Shown: positions 29,780 to 41,148, numbered from the stretch's first letter. The stretch: DNA of 64,000 nt from Mytilus edulis (GCF_963676685.1 NC_092354.1:24894193-24958192); one strand, 5' to 3'. The notes: generated by a model from the letters alone, not told the origin. Translations and numbers: made by a program.

Positions 29780-30415
29780 TTAACCCTCTTCTTCCGAGTC
29801 ATTCATGTTCAGTGTGATATGTTGGTCAGTACCAACAAGCACATTTTCTATGTCTGACCCATTAGTATTGGGGCAACTGGTGGAGTTAAAAGGTGATAAA
29901 TTTGCGAGGAAGGAGTCTCCCAAATCATCCGATGGACAGTGTAGAGGTGTAACCAGTTCGCTTTCCAACGTCGGGGTATATTGGTTAGAAAAGCTTGTGG
30001 AGGGTACGTCAGATATATCGCTGGAATGGTCAACGGTAGTATTATTGGCTATATTTACAGTTGTATTTTGACCTGTGGTCATGTCACCCAAAATTTCATG
30101 GATTTCCAAATGGTCTCTCAACTCCGTTGATAAATAAAATCTCTTTTTACACCATGTACACGTAAGTAAAATTACGAGCTTGTCTAATACTTGAGAGTTG
30201 TTTAAGAGAAAGTTATCTGTGGCCCAACTTATCAAACTGTTGGCGTCAGTGAAACTGTTTAGAACATCTGTCCAATTGATTGACTGAAAATGATTTATTC
30301 TGTTTTGTACCAAGATATGATTCATTAGACCATTGTCTGCGGCCCATTCTTGTGACTCATTTAAAGATGTGAAGTTGTTGATGATATTGTTCAAGGTTGG
30401 TGGTTTGTGTTTCAT
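29780..30415 (-). pseudogene. Zinc-finger N-terminal region of PolB
   Basis: Open from ATG 30415 (MKHKPPTLNNIINNF) to TAA at 29780. Two similar ~37-residue segments come first (FTSLNESQEWAADNGLMNH and FTDANSLISWATDNFLLNN). One C2H2 finger follows (CTWCKKRFYLSTELRDHLEIH minus its last residue; C-x2-C-x12-H-x3-H spacing), then a Ser/Thr/Asn-rich acidic tail. Because PolB continues in the same frame after the TAA, and no ATG occurs soon after it, I infer an originally continuous fusion. Alternatively it is a separate upstream gene. A T-rich tract plus ag immediately before the ATG resembles a splice acceptor. Confidence 0.6.
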
Positions 30416-30521
30416 GGTTTCAACTAAAAAAAAAAAAAAAAAAAAAGTAGAACTTGTTCCTAGTGAATTCATTTTTTTTTTTAAATTTCATTTCGACAAA
30501 TGTTGGTTTTTTTTTTAAAAT

Positions 30522-30881
30522 AAAACAGATTTTAAAAACAATTATTAAAACAAAGATTGCTCCCATGAAGACTGGTAGTACAAGCTAATGTGAATAAATT
30601 ATTTCGCTTTTTTTTTTAGATATTTTTTTTTCTTCGACTACAAAACAGATTTTAAAAACAATTATTAAAACAAAGATTGCTCCCATGAAGACTGGTAGTA
30701 CAAGCTAATGTGAATAAATTATTTCGCTTTTTTTTTTAGATATTTTTTTTTCTTCGACTACAAAACAGATTTTAAAAACAATTATTAAAACATAAAGATT
30801 GCTTCCATGAAGACTGATAGTACAAGCTAATGTAAATAAATTATTTCGCTTTTTTTTTTTTACAGTTATTTTTTTTTTCTT
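30522..30881 (+). repeat. Three 120-bp tandem repeats
   Basis: Units start at 30522, 30642 and 30762 with 'aaaacagattttaaaaacaa'. The first two are essentially identical and the third has small changes. They lie upstream of the polymerase gene near the right edge of the Polinton and could be subterminal repeats. Confidence 0.9.
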
Positions 30882-30890
30882 TGACTATAA

Positions 30891-32676
30891 TATCTTAATA
30901 TAATTATGGGTCCTACCTTATGTCTCATCTCCCATACCTCCAGTTAATCTTTCATGTTCTTTTCACTTCTTATAGTGTCAAACCCCCCATATTATGCAAT
31001 TTTAAAAGTAGGTTAATGGTTTGATTGTACTTTGTGTTATGTAAAATTTAAGGTTAAGGTTTATTAGATCCCATTAAGATACTATGTTCATCTTTTCTTT
31101 GTATGGTTCATTAATTTCCTTTTAGTGGGTAACCTAGATACAAACATCAGATTAAAAGATGGTTCTTCTCCATTTCATAAATAACTCAAGACATTAAAAA
31201 CAACATATTTAATAAAAAGTAATCATAAAATATACATTCATCATATAAAACATTTCAAGTAACAAAAACCCTATAAGTAACAACCTTTTTTTTCTTCTCA
31301 TACAGTGAACAACATTAATTGAACACTAGTTCAGCACCATTTTCATAATTAAAACTTTGGGACTAGAAAAATGTCTTTGGTCCATAAAACAATAGTCTTC
31401 TAAATAAGACAAGTCATAAAAGCATCAAAAAGTTACATCAAGTATCAAAAAGGAAAATCTTTTACAAAAAGATATGAGACAGTTTAGTGAACACTTCATA
31501 TTACATATCAACAGTAAGAATAAAAAACTAATATAAAAACAAAACACAGAAAAAAATAATATATATATCAGCTCATATCTTTTATATACATAGTGGAATG
31601 ATATAGTTATAAACTTATGAACACTGTTTCACTAAATGATGTGTACACAAAGAAGACAAAATTACTTCAGACATCTTACTTTAACAAAAAATAAAATTCT
31701 TCAAGACCAAACTCAAACAATATAAAACAGTGTATATTAATGAGAAACTTAACAGCTTTCAGAAAATTTGAGCAATATCACATGATATATAACAACAATC
31801 ATAACATTGGGACATTATGTACCTGAAAAGAAAACCATACCAACTGTTAGATTTTAAAAATGGAACACCACAACATTCCTGAGTATTTGAGCAAAAAAAA
31901 AAATTAACATAATATATCTATTTACACTTTTTTACACACTTGTAAAAAAAAAATACTTTTAATTTAGTTTAACCCAGTATGTTTTAATTTAATTGGACCA
32001 AATACTGGTGTAATCACCAAACAGATTTTTCAAACAGAACACTTTCTTTTGTAGCACTATTTAAAAAAAAAAACAATTTAGAAACATACTTAGCACCAAT
32101 TTATAACTGCAAACAATAACAAAAAAAAAAAAAAAGTACAACATATCTTTTTTTTTTTATTTTTCTTGATACAAAAGAGGTAAAAACATGTTTTAAATTT
32201 CTCATTGTGTTATCTCAGAAATTTTTCAAATATAGTTTAGTTATCAATATACAAAAGATAATTTATACAAAGACTATATTGATTGATGAGACACTTAAAA
32301 TATGGGACTTGGCATTGTATAATCAACAACAAAACTTAAAAACAATCCTGAGTATTTCACTGTGCATGCATATAAAAATTGAAAATCTATTTACATTCTT
32401 TTGAAGTCACCAAATACTTTAAACCTATATTATTTATTTATCCCCAAATTTATAGTCTAATATTTTCACACTGGTTTGAAAAAGTTAAAAATGAATGAAA
32501 TTTAAAATTTGTTTCCCCCAAAATGTAATGCTTTTCACTAAACTATGGTCAAAAGTTATTTAATTTTGTTTTAATTTAAATCTTGCATTTAGTATTTTTG
32601 AATAAAAATTTAATCTAAAAAAAAAATAATCCAAATATTATCAAAAAATAAAACTAATTTCATTCACATATAAGAT
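30891..32676. other. AT-rich region, probably 3' UTR of the membrane-protein gene
   Basis: No coding frame of note (one 65-codon frame at 32207-32404). Very AT-rich and without recognisable repeats. It lies directly downstream of the minus-strand membrane-protein gene and may hold its 3' UTR. The true right end of the Polinton probably lies near its beginning. Confidence 0.4.
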
Positions 32677-35340
32677 TCACATATAAGTCTCTTCTGTTAA
32701 GGGGGTCTTTATACGGCGACTTCTGGTTCGTCTGGCTATGGGGGGTGTTGGATCTTCCATTGGAGGTGCAGATGGTTCTGGCGATGATTCCCTATTGAAA
32801 CTTTCAGTGTCTGATGAGGAGGAGTACGTACGGAGGGTAAAAATAGGTGGGATGTCTTCAATTGATCTCAATCTAGGTACTGTTGGTCTTTGGGGGGGGG
32901 GGGGGGGGGTGGATATTTCTGGAACGGGAATGATGGTGGGTAATTCGAATGATGGAGTTATATCTAAAGTGGGTATCTGAGTGGTTAGTGTCGAATCCTG
33001 TTGTGATCTGGTAATTGGTAAATAAGGCAGTTTCTGGTGTCTCATTCGGTAAAGCATCTTGCCTACGACCAGGGAAACGTATGCAACAAATAGTCCCGAC
33101 ACTGTCCAAAATACTGCAAAATAAAAAACACATTTATATTCATTGTATAACCTTACCACAATAAATTGATATTTTTACTTGCCATGACAGAATGTAATGT
33201 TATTTCTTTTTTTTTTTCCATTGTTTTTTTTTCATGTAGAATTAAACATATACTGTTTAGTTGATCAAATACCAATTCTCCTCATTTTGTGCAAAAGTAC
33301 AACTATAATGCCAAACCATCATTCACATTTATGTATTAAACCCTTAATTAACATTTGAAAAAATATTATTTTCTATTAGGGTTAAACAAAACTACAGAAC
33401 TTACATATCCAGTGTTATACATCTATAGCTAAAGAACTGCCATAACCTGTGATAATTTACCAGATCGTTTGTATTGCCATGATCTTGACTTGATACAGAC
33501 ATTTTAATTGAAATGGTTATTCATTCAATAAAAGATTTTTATGTACCTGTCATAAATACATCCATTTTCTGTAAGTAATGTCCCAGGTCTTTCTTCTGTT
33601 CTAAAAAAAAAAAAGAAAGTAAAACACATTTAAATAACTTAAAAAAGTCATATCTCAAATTATTTTTATTAGTCATGAACAACACTAAAAGTCTTACTAA
33701 ATGTATGTGCATCCTATAACCTACATTGTTAACAATATAAAACAGAAACTTGTACTGTTAAAATGCTTTATTTTTGAAAGATCTTATAATTTTATATTTT
33801 AGATAAACAATCATTTTCTATTTTTACATATCACCTTTTTTGTATCATTACCTGAATGTGGTTCTTTGCTGTCTGTGGTCACCCTAACTGTTGTGGTAGG
33901 CCATGCTTCTTTGAGATCACTGGTTGTTGAATCCCTAGTGGTGGGCCATGCCTCTGTGTGGTCTGTTGTTGTTGTTACACTTCTAGGCTTGGTGGGTGTT
34001 TTTTCCTTCCTTGTCACTTCTAATATGTTGTCAGGTACTGAAAAAAACAAACATTTTTAACACAAATATATCTTTATAAAAATATACAAAAGGTTGTCTT
34101 ACCAATTGTCTGTTAGAAAAAAAAAATTTTTACAATAGAATTAAGTCAAAAATAAGTTCTGTCCAGTAAAACACCTTTAAAATCATTGTATGGTGGGCCA
34201 TTTTTGGATTTTAATTCATTTAAAGTATTATAAAAGATTTGACACTTTGGGAATATATATATAAATTTTACAAACTTTTTAATATATAATTTATGTATAT
34301 AATATATAAGGTGGTTAATTTTCTCATTTGATTTGTTTTACATTGTCATTTCAGGGTCTTTTATAGCTGACTATGTTGTATGAGCTTTGCTCATGGTTGA
34401 AGGTTGTATGGTGACCTGTAATTGTTAGTTTCTGTGTCATTTTGGTCATTTATGGAAAGTTGTCTCCTTGACAATCATACCACATCTTCTGTGTTACATT
34501 ACAAAAGTTATTATCCCTTGAGTAAGGAGACAGTCTTGCAGGTAATTCATCATTTGATCAAGTGACTTACTACTGGCCAGTGCAATAAATTTGTTATTAC
34601 ATAGTACTGTCAAAGCAGATATTTTCATGTGAACTTTATATTTTGTTATTTTCTTTGGTGGCACATATTGGACGTAATCGTATAATGCATTGTCTGTCTT
34701 TAAACTTGTGGTTCAAAAATAAATAATATATTCTCCCATGAGACTTTTGAAAATAAACACAGTTTTCATTATTTTGTTAACCACAACATAATGTCCATTT
34801 TCCCACCAAAAGTACAGCTGCTAAATTTATGAAATACATGTTATAATCAATCAAGGGGTTTTTGAGGTGTAAATAAGCTACAATAGGTTTGATTAAGATC
34901 TGTATTTAACTTATGCTGTGCTTAAACCATAAGGAATGGTCTTAGGTGGATTTTCTTTAAAACTTTGAAATTGAACATTTACATATCTTTTGGTAGGTTG
35001 ATGTGTAATATTTTCTTGGACAAAGTTTAATCACAGACAGTATTATTTTTTTTACTTCATATAAGAAACTGTGTTAATGTAAAAACCTACCACATGTCTC
35101 ATTTGTGCATGTCCAGCTACACTCTCTGTCAAACATGTTTGTTACAGTAGGGGGCTCATTGAAGTCTACCAGATGTATAATACAGTCACAACTTTCTGAC
35201 ATCACTTCTACAATCCTCACTTCCCTGACATAAACTTCCTTGTTGCAAAAGCAAACGGCCGAAGCTGTGTCATACTGACATTGACCATTTATAGTTGTAA
35301 TAAAGATGAATAGAACTGATACAATTTGAAACCACGCCAT
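32677..35340 (-). CDS. Type I membrane protein, four exons
   Basis: Exons (minus strand): 35340-35091, 34037-33852, 33600-33547, 33113-32677. All introns have GT-AG ends and phase 1, giving 308 residues. The signal peptide is MAWFQIVSVLFIFITTINGQ. A small Cys-rich ectodomain follows with about 10 cysteines, including CFC, CDC, CSWTC and ETC. Exon 2 encodes a Thr-rich stalk with a repeated EAWPTT motif, likely O-glycosylated. Exon 4 gives one membrane helix (TVSGLFVAYVSLVV) and a cytoplasmic tail rich in Pro/Ser ending RRTRSRRIKTPLTEETYM. I do not recognise the family; architecture suggests a small receptor or adhesion molecule. A run of 18 C on the coding strand encodes part of a poly-Pro stretch. 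Host gene, outside the Polinton as far as I can judge. Confidence 0.75.
32892..32909 (+). repeat. G18 mononucleotide run in coding exon
   Basis: 18 G on the plus strand (18 C in the coding sense) within exon 4 of the membrane-protein gene, encoding prolines. A one-base length change would replace the whole C-terminal tail. Confidence 0.9.
34335..34500 (-). repeat. R2 dispersed repeat (~150 bp), in intron
   Basis: Reverse-strand copy of a repeat containing 'gtggtatgattgtcaaggag' and 'tcagctataaaag...ccctga'. Plus-strand copies are at 37535-37690, 46385-46480 and 47818-47990. It sits in intron 1 of the membrane-protein gene. Confidence 0.75.
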
Positions 35341-36618
35341 TTTTGTTTTGAAGAGAACGGAAAAGAGGTCGGGGATGAATGGAGAACCTGTTGGGATAAT
35401 ATCGAATGTCGCTAATTGTTTCAGTTAATAAAAAGGAAAAAAAACCCGTTGTAATTATTCTTATTTGTTGTAAATAAAATATTAATTCAATTTCGGATTA
35501 TATATATATTATAAAAGAAAATAAATTCAACTCCATGACACTCGAGCTACCTTCTTACGTTAGAAGATTCGATATAGAAAAACTTACTGTTCTCTAAAAC
35601 ACTAAGTACCAAAAGGTTACGGTTAAGGACATGATTTTCATTCGTATACATATAGGTAAATACTAAGGTTATTCATACAATTTTGATTAAAATCTGTAAA
35701 TGAAAATATATCAATAACCTGATATAACATTGAATATTTTTTTTTTAAATGTCATCCATTATTGTAATACTGTTAACAATTGCAGTACTCCACAATGAGA
35801 GGAGTAAATTTTATATAATAAAAAAAAAAAATGTTCCAGATATATCATTTTAAGCATTTGTTTTATCCACATAATTTCTCCTGTGTACATTTAGTTGAAT
35901 CCTAAGTCCTATGTACTAGAGTATTAATACAGTGTTTTTCCCCCATATACATTTTATAAAACCTACCATCACTTCATATTTTGGATTGCTCATTTCATAC
36001 AATTCTTCATTCTCCCCCCCCCCCTATTGACAATTATGAGGTTGTTTTTCATAAGAAGTCTTGTAAAATATTCTTTATATTGTTATTTAAAATCATAGAT
36101 TCCAACACTAAACATTTTATTCATTTTAAAGTGTAGTAAATTGTTCTGACATATTAAAAAAAAAAAAATCTAAATTTGCCTATTTTCAGTAACTAACTAG
36201 TGAACATTATATTGTATTACATAACCATTAGTTACAACAGAATCCATGATCTAGTAGGAAAGGTCTATGATGGAAACCTACAGACTGAAAAGCATCTTAG
36301 ATATTAATCTCGGGTACATGTACATGGTTTTTTTTTTATCATTTAACATAACAATTTGTAATAGTAACACTATTTTAATATATGGTCTTTGTTTTTCATA
36401 ACAGTCTATGTAAAAGATGTGTAAATTGATAAACCTCAAAAGATGTAAAAATAATAAAACAATAATTTAATGGAAGTTTCAAACTATTATGTAGTTTATA
36501 TAATTATTTGTTATGTAAAGATTCATATCTATTGTTTAAAAGGGTCAATTAGAAGATCTGTAAATCTTAGATTTTACAGTTACTTATTAATTATGTAACA
36601 TTTTTGTATAAAATATAC
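35341..36618. other. AT-rich region upstream of membrane-protein gene
   Basis: Presumed promoter and intergenic region. No clear TATA box or repeats can be supported. Confidence 0.4.
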
Positions 36619-36718
36619 NNNNNNNNNNNNNNNNNNNNNNNNNNNNNNNNNNNNNNNNNNNNNNNNNNNNNNNNNNNNNNNNNNNNNNNNNNNNNNNNNN
36701 NNNNNNNNNNNNNNNNNN
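36619..36718. other. Assembly gap (100 N)
   Basis: Exactly 100 N, a conventional placeholder for a gap of unknown size. Confidence 0.99.
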
Positions 36719-37149
36719 TTCAGGTCGCAAAAGATGCTTCATTATTTACCACAAAAATTGTGCTTTAATGCAAAAAAACGCACAGGATTTTGTGTATTAA
36801 AGGGAAAGTAGATCTTACGCAGTGCATTCCGACATGTCAATGGCAAACTGACGCAACAATTTTGTTATCACAACCAGTTCTCTGATTCTGACTTTATCAG
36901 CCAGGACACATCAAAGGGAAAATGCACAAATTACCGATAATATAACCTACACATACATACATACAACTTTTTATGCAAAATAAATAGCTAAAAACATGTA
37001 GATTTGTATCATGAACATATTTTATTACTAATATACAACATAATTATACACTATGGATATATTTCATCTGATAGTTATATTATAGTAGCTTCTTTAGTTT
37101 AGAAACTTGTTTTAACTGTTTTTGAAATGACTTTTGAATAACTTTTCAA

Positions 37150-37280
37150 TCTGATATAAAAAGTAAAATCACAAAAATACTGAACTCAAAGGAAAATCCA
37201 TAATCACATGGCAAAATCAAAAAACAAAACGCATCAAAAATGAATGGACAAGAACTGTCATATTCCTGACTTGGTACAGG
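37150..37280 (+). repeat. R3 dispersed repeat
   Basis: Shares 'aaaagtaaaatcacaaaaat', 'ataatcacatggcaaaatca' and 'attcctgacttggtacagg' with 46725-46865 in the same order. Confidence 0.75.
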
Positions 37281-37534
37281 TATTTTCAAATGTAGAAAAT
37301 AGTGGATTAAAACACTGTTGGCATTCATCAGTATGCGAATGGTTATCACATTTTTGGCAGAAGGGTCCTTTTTCCTCACTCAAAGCATACGAACAACAGT
37401 GGTCTGCTATGGATGATGATGTATTTACATGTAGCTGGAAAAAAAAATAGTTGATTCAATCTTTGGATTGGCTTCTGAAAAGATATATATATATATATAC
37501 TCTTTCTCTCTATATATATAAATATAAAGAATAA

Positions 37535-37690
37535 TATAAAAAAGAAGATGTGGTATGATTGCCAATGAGACAACTATCCACAAAAGACCAAAATGACACA
37601 AACATTAACAATTATAGGTCACCGTACGGCCTTCAACAATGAGCAAAGCCCATACCTCATATAGTCAGCTATAAAAGGCCCTGATAATGG
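37535..37690 (+). repeat. R2 dispersed repeat
   Basis: Contains 'aagatgtggtatgattgcca', 'ataggtcaccgtacggcctt' and 'tcagctataaaaggccctga'. Same family as the copy in the membrane-protein gene intron. Confidence 0.75.
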
Positions 37691-37916
37691 TTGCTTTGAA
37701 AGTCATATTCCTATACACCCCCAACAACTTTGTATTGAGGGGGACAATAGTACTATATCAGACCTTTTTTGGCCCTTTTTTTAGAAACATGTGGCACACC
37801 AGAATCCCAAATTAAAAAAATAACCAAAGTAATATGCCAATAAAAAATATAAACATTTCATAAGGCTCGATTAATTACCCAAATTAGACACAAAACCATA
37901 TTTTTTTATGGATGGA

Positions 37917-38341
37917 TTGATTGATTGATTGTTGGTTGCTTAACGTCCAGTGGCAAATATTTCATGCATATTCAGGACGAGAACAAGTTCACAATAAATA
38001 CAATAGGTAGGTTGTTGTAATAGAGGCCATCTAGGATGATGGTCGGGGAAATTTGGACGGCCACTGGAAAATGAGGGTATATTGGATAGGGACAGAAATT
38101 TTGCCTTGCAACAGGCCACCTACGGACCCCTCAAAGAGTTGTTGCAAGGGTTCTTAACGTGCAAAGAGTGTGGCACTCTCTTTACACGAGGCATCGGATT
38201 TAACGTCCCCTTCTGACGGACGTGACTGCGAACTTAATACATCCCGCACAGCCAAACGGACGCCCCACTTCAGCAAGCGTTTTACTGCCGGTCGGGAGAA
38301 GACCAAGCGACCATATTTCTATACCGCGGTCACCCTTGGGG
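37917..38341 (-). mobile_element. CAAT-tailed retroposon, copy 4
   Basis: Full-length copy, tail on the left. Flanked by a perfect 15-bp duplication 'ttttttatggatgga' at 37902-37916 and 38342-38356. Confidence 0.75.
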
Positions 38342-38445
38342 TTTTTTATGGATGGATAACAGACCCATAACCTTATAACAATATACAACCACAAAATATT
38401 TTGAAGTCTTATGAAAAAGGGAATATAAAAACTAATAAAAACCTT

Positions 38446-39805
38446 TTAATCTGTTTTTAGGTAATGCATTGCTACCACCAAATTATCCAGTGTTTTCTTC
38501 TTTTCATCAAAGGTTAAATCTAACTGTTCTACAGTTTCTGTGAGATCAGTAAATGCTCGACTTCCCTCAGAAATAAAGTAGTCAAGATCCTCCAGACTGT
38601 CTGACTGAAGCACTGCAGTCGGTCAAAATCTTGTACATAGTACTTGTGCCTGCAAATGGAATTAAAATAGTTTAAGAAGAAAAAAAAGAACACCAATCTT
38701 TGACAATATTTCACATGAAGTGTATGTATGTAATGAACATAAATATGAAATGAAGCCTGCTTTGTACTAGTCGGACAAGCTGAACACAATCTTTAACTTA
38801 ATGCTACCACACAAGGTAACAGTCTACAGGAAGACATGCCACCCCAAGGCGAGCATGCTAACACCAAAAAGGGCGGTTAAAAATAAAATGTTTTTGGACA
38901 TTTAATATTTTAAGGTAATCCAATGAAATGGGATTAGCAAGAAAACCTTAAATTTTGTTAACAAAATGGCTGACGTCTTCAGCAAACATACTAAATTCAT
39001 AAAATTCAAACTGTTTATGCAGAATTGTAATCCAAATGAAATAAATACCTAAACGCTGAATGTTTTCATCCTCACAGAGCTGTGTATACTGCCTGATGAT
39101 TGTTGCAGGGGCAATACTTCTGATTACATTTGGTGTTTGAATGAGTTCTCCAGTTGAAAGCTGTAATGTTTTTTCTCCAATTGGTAAATCTTTGATCAAG
39201 TGGTTTGAAGTTATGAAGTCTAAAAAATGGTCAAGCTGTCCATCATTTAGTTTTGAACGAGGAATCTTTGATGTTTGTGCAGGAATACCTAAACCAATAT
39301 TTTGTGCCTGTTTCTTAGCAGAATAAAACTTGTAGTGAGTTAATCCTGGTATACTGGCACTGACTTCTGCAAAACTGTAATCATTTGTTGCTATTGATAA
39401 TAACTGTCTCCTCAACGTTGAGGTGTTTGCAACCATGTATGAGCTGACAATAGCATCCAACAAAGAGCTTGTGGTCTTATTTTTGTCATTTTCTTGCTCT
39501 CCAAAAAGAGAATTTTTTATGAACTCAGAATCATCAGGACAAATAGTGTTCAGAAGAGCAGTTATACAAGTATTAGCTTTTGATAAATATCTTCTTTTTG
39601 TTCTCTCACTTGACTTCTCTAAAGATTCAGTTAGGCACTTTACAGGGCTTATGTCACATGTTTCCAAGAATTCATTGAATTTTCCAAGTCTATCAATTCT
39701 GATAACAGATGCTTCTGTACCCTGACTATCAGTATTGCAGCAACTTTCAGTTTCAAAATAACTGGTTGTTTCCTGACTTGATGATGTGGAAGCATGTACA
39801 GCAAA
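38446..39805 (-). pseudogene. Conserved two-exon gene of unknown function, frameshifted
   Basis: Exon 39805-39049 has a clear acceptor (attttcag) and donor (TTTAG|gtattt) and is open, with SIPGLTHYKFYSAKKQAQ, then KIPRSKLNDGQLDHFLDFI and IAPATIIRQYTQLCEDEN. The next exon, 38649-38446, continues in phase with TMYKILTDCSASVRQS. It then needs a frame change for EDLDYFISEGSRAFTDLTE, and ends HYLKTD stop. I recognise this as a family of uncharacterised invertebrate proteins, probably transposon-derived, in which a 'C.AS...L..LD.F..EG..AF' segment follows. The frameshift near 38605 could be a mutation or an assembly error. The 5' part of the gene is not identified. Confidence 0.55.
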
Positions 39806-40406
39806 CTGAAAATAAATGTTATTTTAAAAATATAAATAAAAATTCATTTATTTTATTAAATGTGTGCCTTTGATTAATACATGTACAGACAAAATAATTT
39901 TAATACTATATTTATTTAACATGTCATGTGTTTAATGGGATTTGAAAAATTACTGCTGAAATAACAAATGCATGCTTTTCTTACTATGAAGCTTGTATAT
40001 AAATTGGAAGTCAATTAATTAACAAATAAAAAAGCTAGAATGTTTACAAATGAAATTCATTAAAAAAAACAATCAAAGGGCAATAACCCCTATAAAATAG
40101 GAATTTTCCCAAATTTGAACTTGGCCAAGAGATTTTCACTTTAACGCTTGTTTGTAAGTTTGAAGTCAATCAGTTGAGAAATAAAAATTCTTGAGCGCTT
40201 ACAAATTCAGGCAAACAGAACCCACATTTCCATATATCCTCTACATTGCACAATAATTTAATTTTGGATGTAACGTGTCTTCTGTTTTGCTGGCGTAATT
40301 TTGTTATGAGCCTATAGACATAGTCATGTGACCGTGACGTCATCAACGTTTTTTCATGGTTTTCAAGGTTTAAAATGAAATCTGAATGGAATTTAGAATT
40401 ATAAGA
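39806..40406. other. Intergenic or intron, AT-rich
   Basis: Probably intron upstream of the 39049-39805 exon. A repeat-like stretch around 40070-40250 (gggcaataacccctataaa) is suspected but has no second copy that I can show in this window. Confidence 0.35.
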
Positions 40407-40549
40407 AATGACTGTAATATTTTTTCTGTCTATTCAAATAACAGAAAAATTTGGTGCACACTGTTAAATAACCTGCTACGCGTGTTATTCAGTGTGCACC
40501 AAATTTTTTATGTTATTTCTTCAAAGACAGAAAAAATATTACAGTCATT
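40407..40549. mobile_element. 143-bp near-perfect palindrome
   Basis: Arms run from 'aatgactgtaatattttttc' inward to 'ttggtgcacactgtt', with the complement on the other side ('cagtgtgcaccaaattttt' ... 'gaaaaaatattacagtcatt' minus small changes). The loop is 'aaataacctgctacgcgtgttatt'. It is a fold-back MITE or a deletion-derived element; no clear target duplication. Confidence 0.75.
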
Positions 40550-41148
40550 CTTTAACTGTGCCGGGAAAAAAAGTCAGATTGAATAAACAGCTTTACCATC
40601 AGAGTGATCTCAAATGAACCAAATTATCAAATATGCAGTTAGTACATTGAAAGTTCTTGAAATCTTTTAGTCTTTAGCCATGACGAAAAGATGCTTCATC
40701 TTGTTGTATAGGGCTAGGATACGGTCTGAGGTATCGTTATGTAGCAAAATAAATTCAGAGTAACATTCAACATATAGACAATTTTTTATATAACTTCCTA
40801 TTCAAAAGAATCAATTCAAACATCATTTATCGAAAACATGATGTCATTCCGTTAACATGGACCCAACCAGCGTAAGGCTGTGAGTGGGCCTACTTTATCG
40901 TATCTAGCTTTAATACTGCAAATTTTGATTTAAATTAAATTTTCAATGCTACTTACATTATATCCACTATAAGTCGATGAGGTCTGAGATTATACTGTTC
41001 TTCATATTGATAGCTACATGTATCATCTCTTTTTAACCAAGCCAGTTGAGCCAGAAATTTCACTTAATCATTTGAGCATTGATAAGATACTACTGAGCAA
41101 ACAGGAATATCATTAATAAATAACAAAAAGCATCAGGTTTAAAATTCA
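40550..41148. other. Intergenic, nothing identified
   Basis: AT-rich, no supported gene. Confidence 0.4.

Larger units (their letters stand above)
18502..30415 (-). pseudogene. polB: Protein-primed type B DNA polymerase (whole gene)
   Basis: Minus-strand gene from an ATG at 30415 to a TGA at 18502; about 1,680 codons once insertions and introns are set aside. It replicates Polinton DNA from a terminal protein. Order: C2H2 zinc-finger region, long N-terminal domain, exonuclease motifs ExoI (FYDFETTQ), ExoII (IAHNAKGFDNYPLL) and ExoIII (YKYCVSDVDIL), then palm motifs A, B (LAKIALNSFWGKFGQR) and C (YVDTDSIIF). Interruptions from 5' to 3': TAA at 29780-29782, LINE 23314-28160, one-base frameshift near 22742, TAA at 22535-22537, MITE 22205-22404, MITE 21857-22138, intron-like interval 20211-21659, intron-like interval 19797-19873, TAA at 19300-19302. 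Reading continues in the expected frame across each insertion, so the gene was intact when they arrived. It is now dead. A T-rich tract ending in ag just before the ATG could be a splice acceptor. Confidence 0.9.
11524..30890 (+). mobile_element. Polinton/Maverick element (decayed)
   Basis: About 19 kb including insertions. It is identified by the combination of integrase, penton-like and major capsid proteins, adenain-like protease, packaging ATPase and protein-primed PolB in convergent arrangement, which is diagnostic of Polintons/Mavericks. These are self-synthesising transposons related to adintoviruses. Outer limits are approximate. The left limit is where a retroposon copy ends, and the right limit follows a 120-bp tandem array. 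I could not find the left-end sequence inverted at the right, so the terminal inverted repeats are missing, diverged or beyond what I can match by eye. Without insertions (LINE 4.85 kb, two MITEs, SINE array) the element would be near 13 kb, below the usual 15-20 kb. Confidence 0.9.

Noticed and set aside
15439-29782. All in-frame stops seen in PolB, the capsid gene and several relics are TAA, often where Gln could fit; altered genetic code considered
   Set aside because: Host exons and other genes in the element end in TAA, TAG and TGA normally, the sequence is AT-rich so TAA is the likeliest stop by mutation, and frameshifts accompany the stops. Ordinary decay explains it.
30333-30518. Plus-strand open frame over the T/A run at the PolB start
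   Set aside because: Low-complexity poly-Lys from the A-run, antisense to the zinc-finger region.
32677-35340. Membrane-protein gene considered as cargo of the Polinton
   Set aside because: It lies beyond the 120-bp array and polymerase start, has four host-like exons with long introns containing other repeats, and no terminal repeat encloses it.
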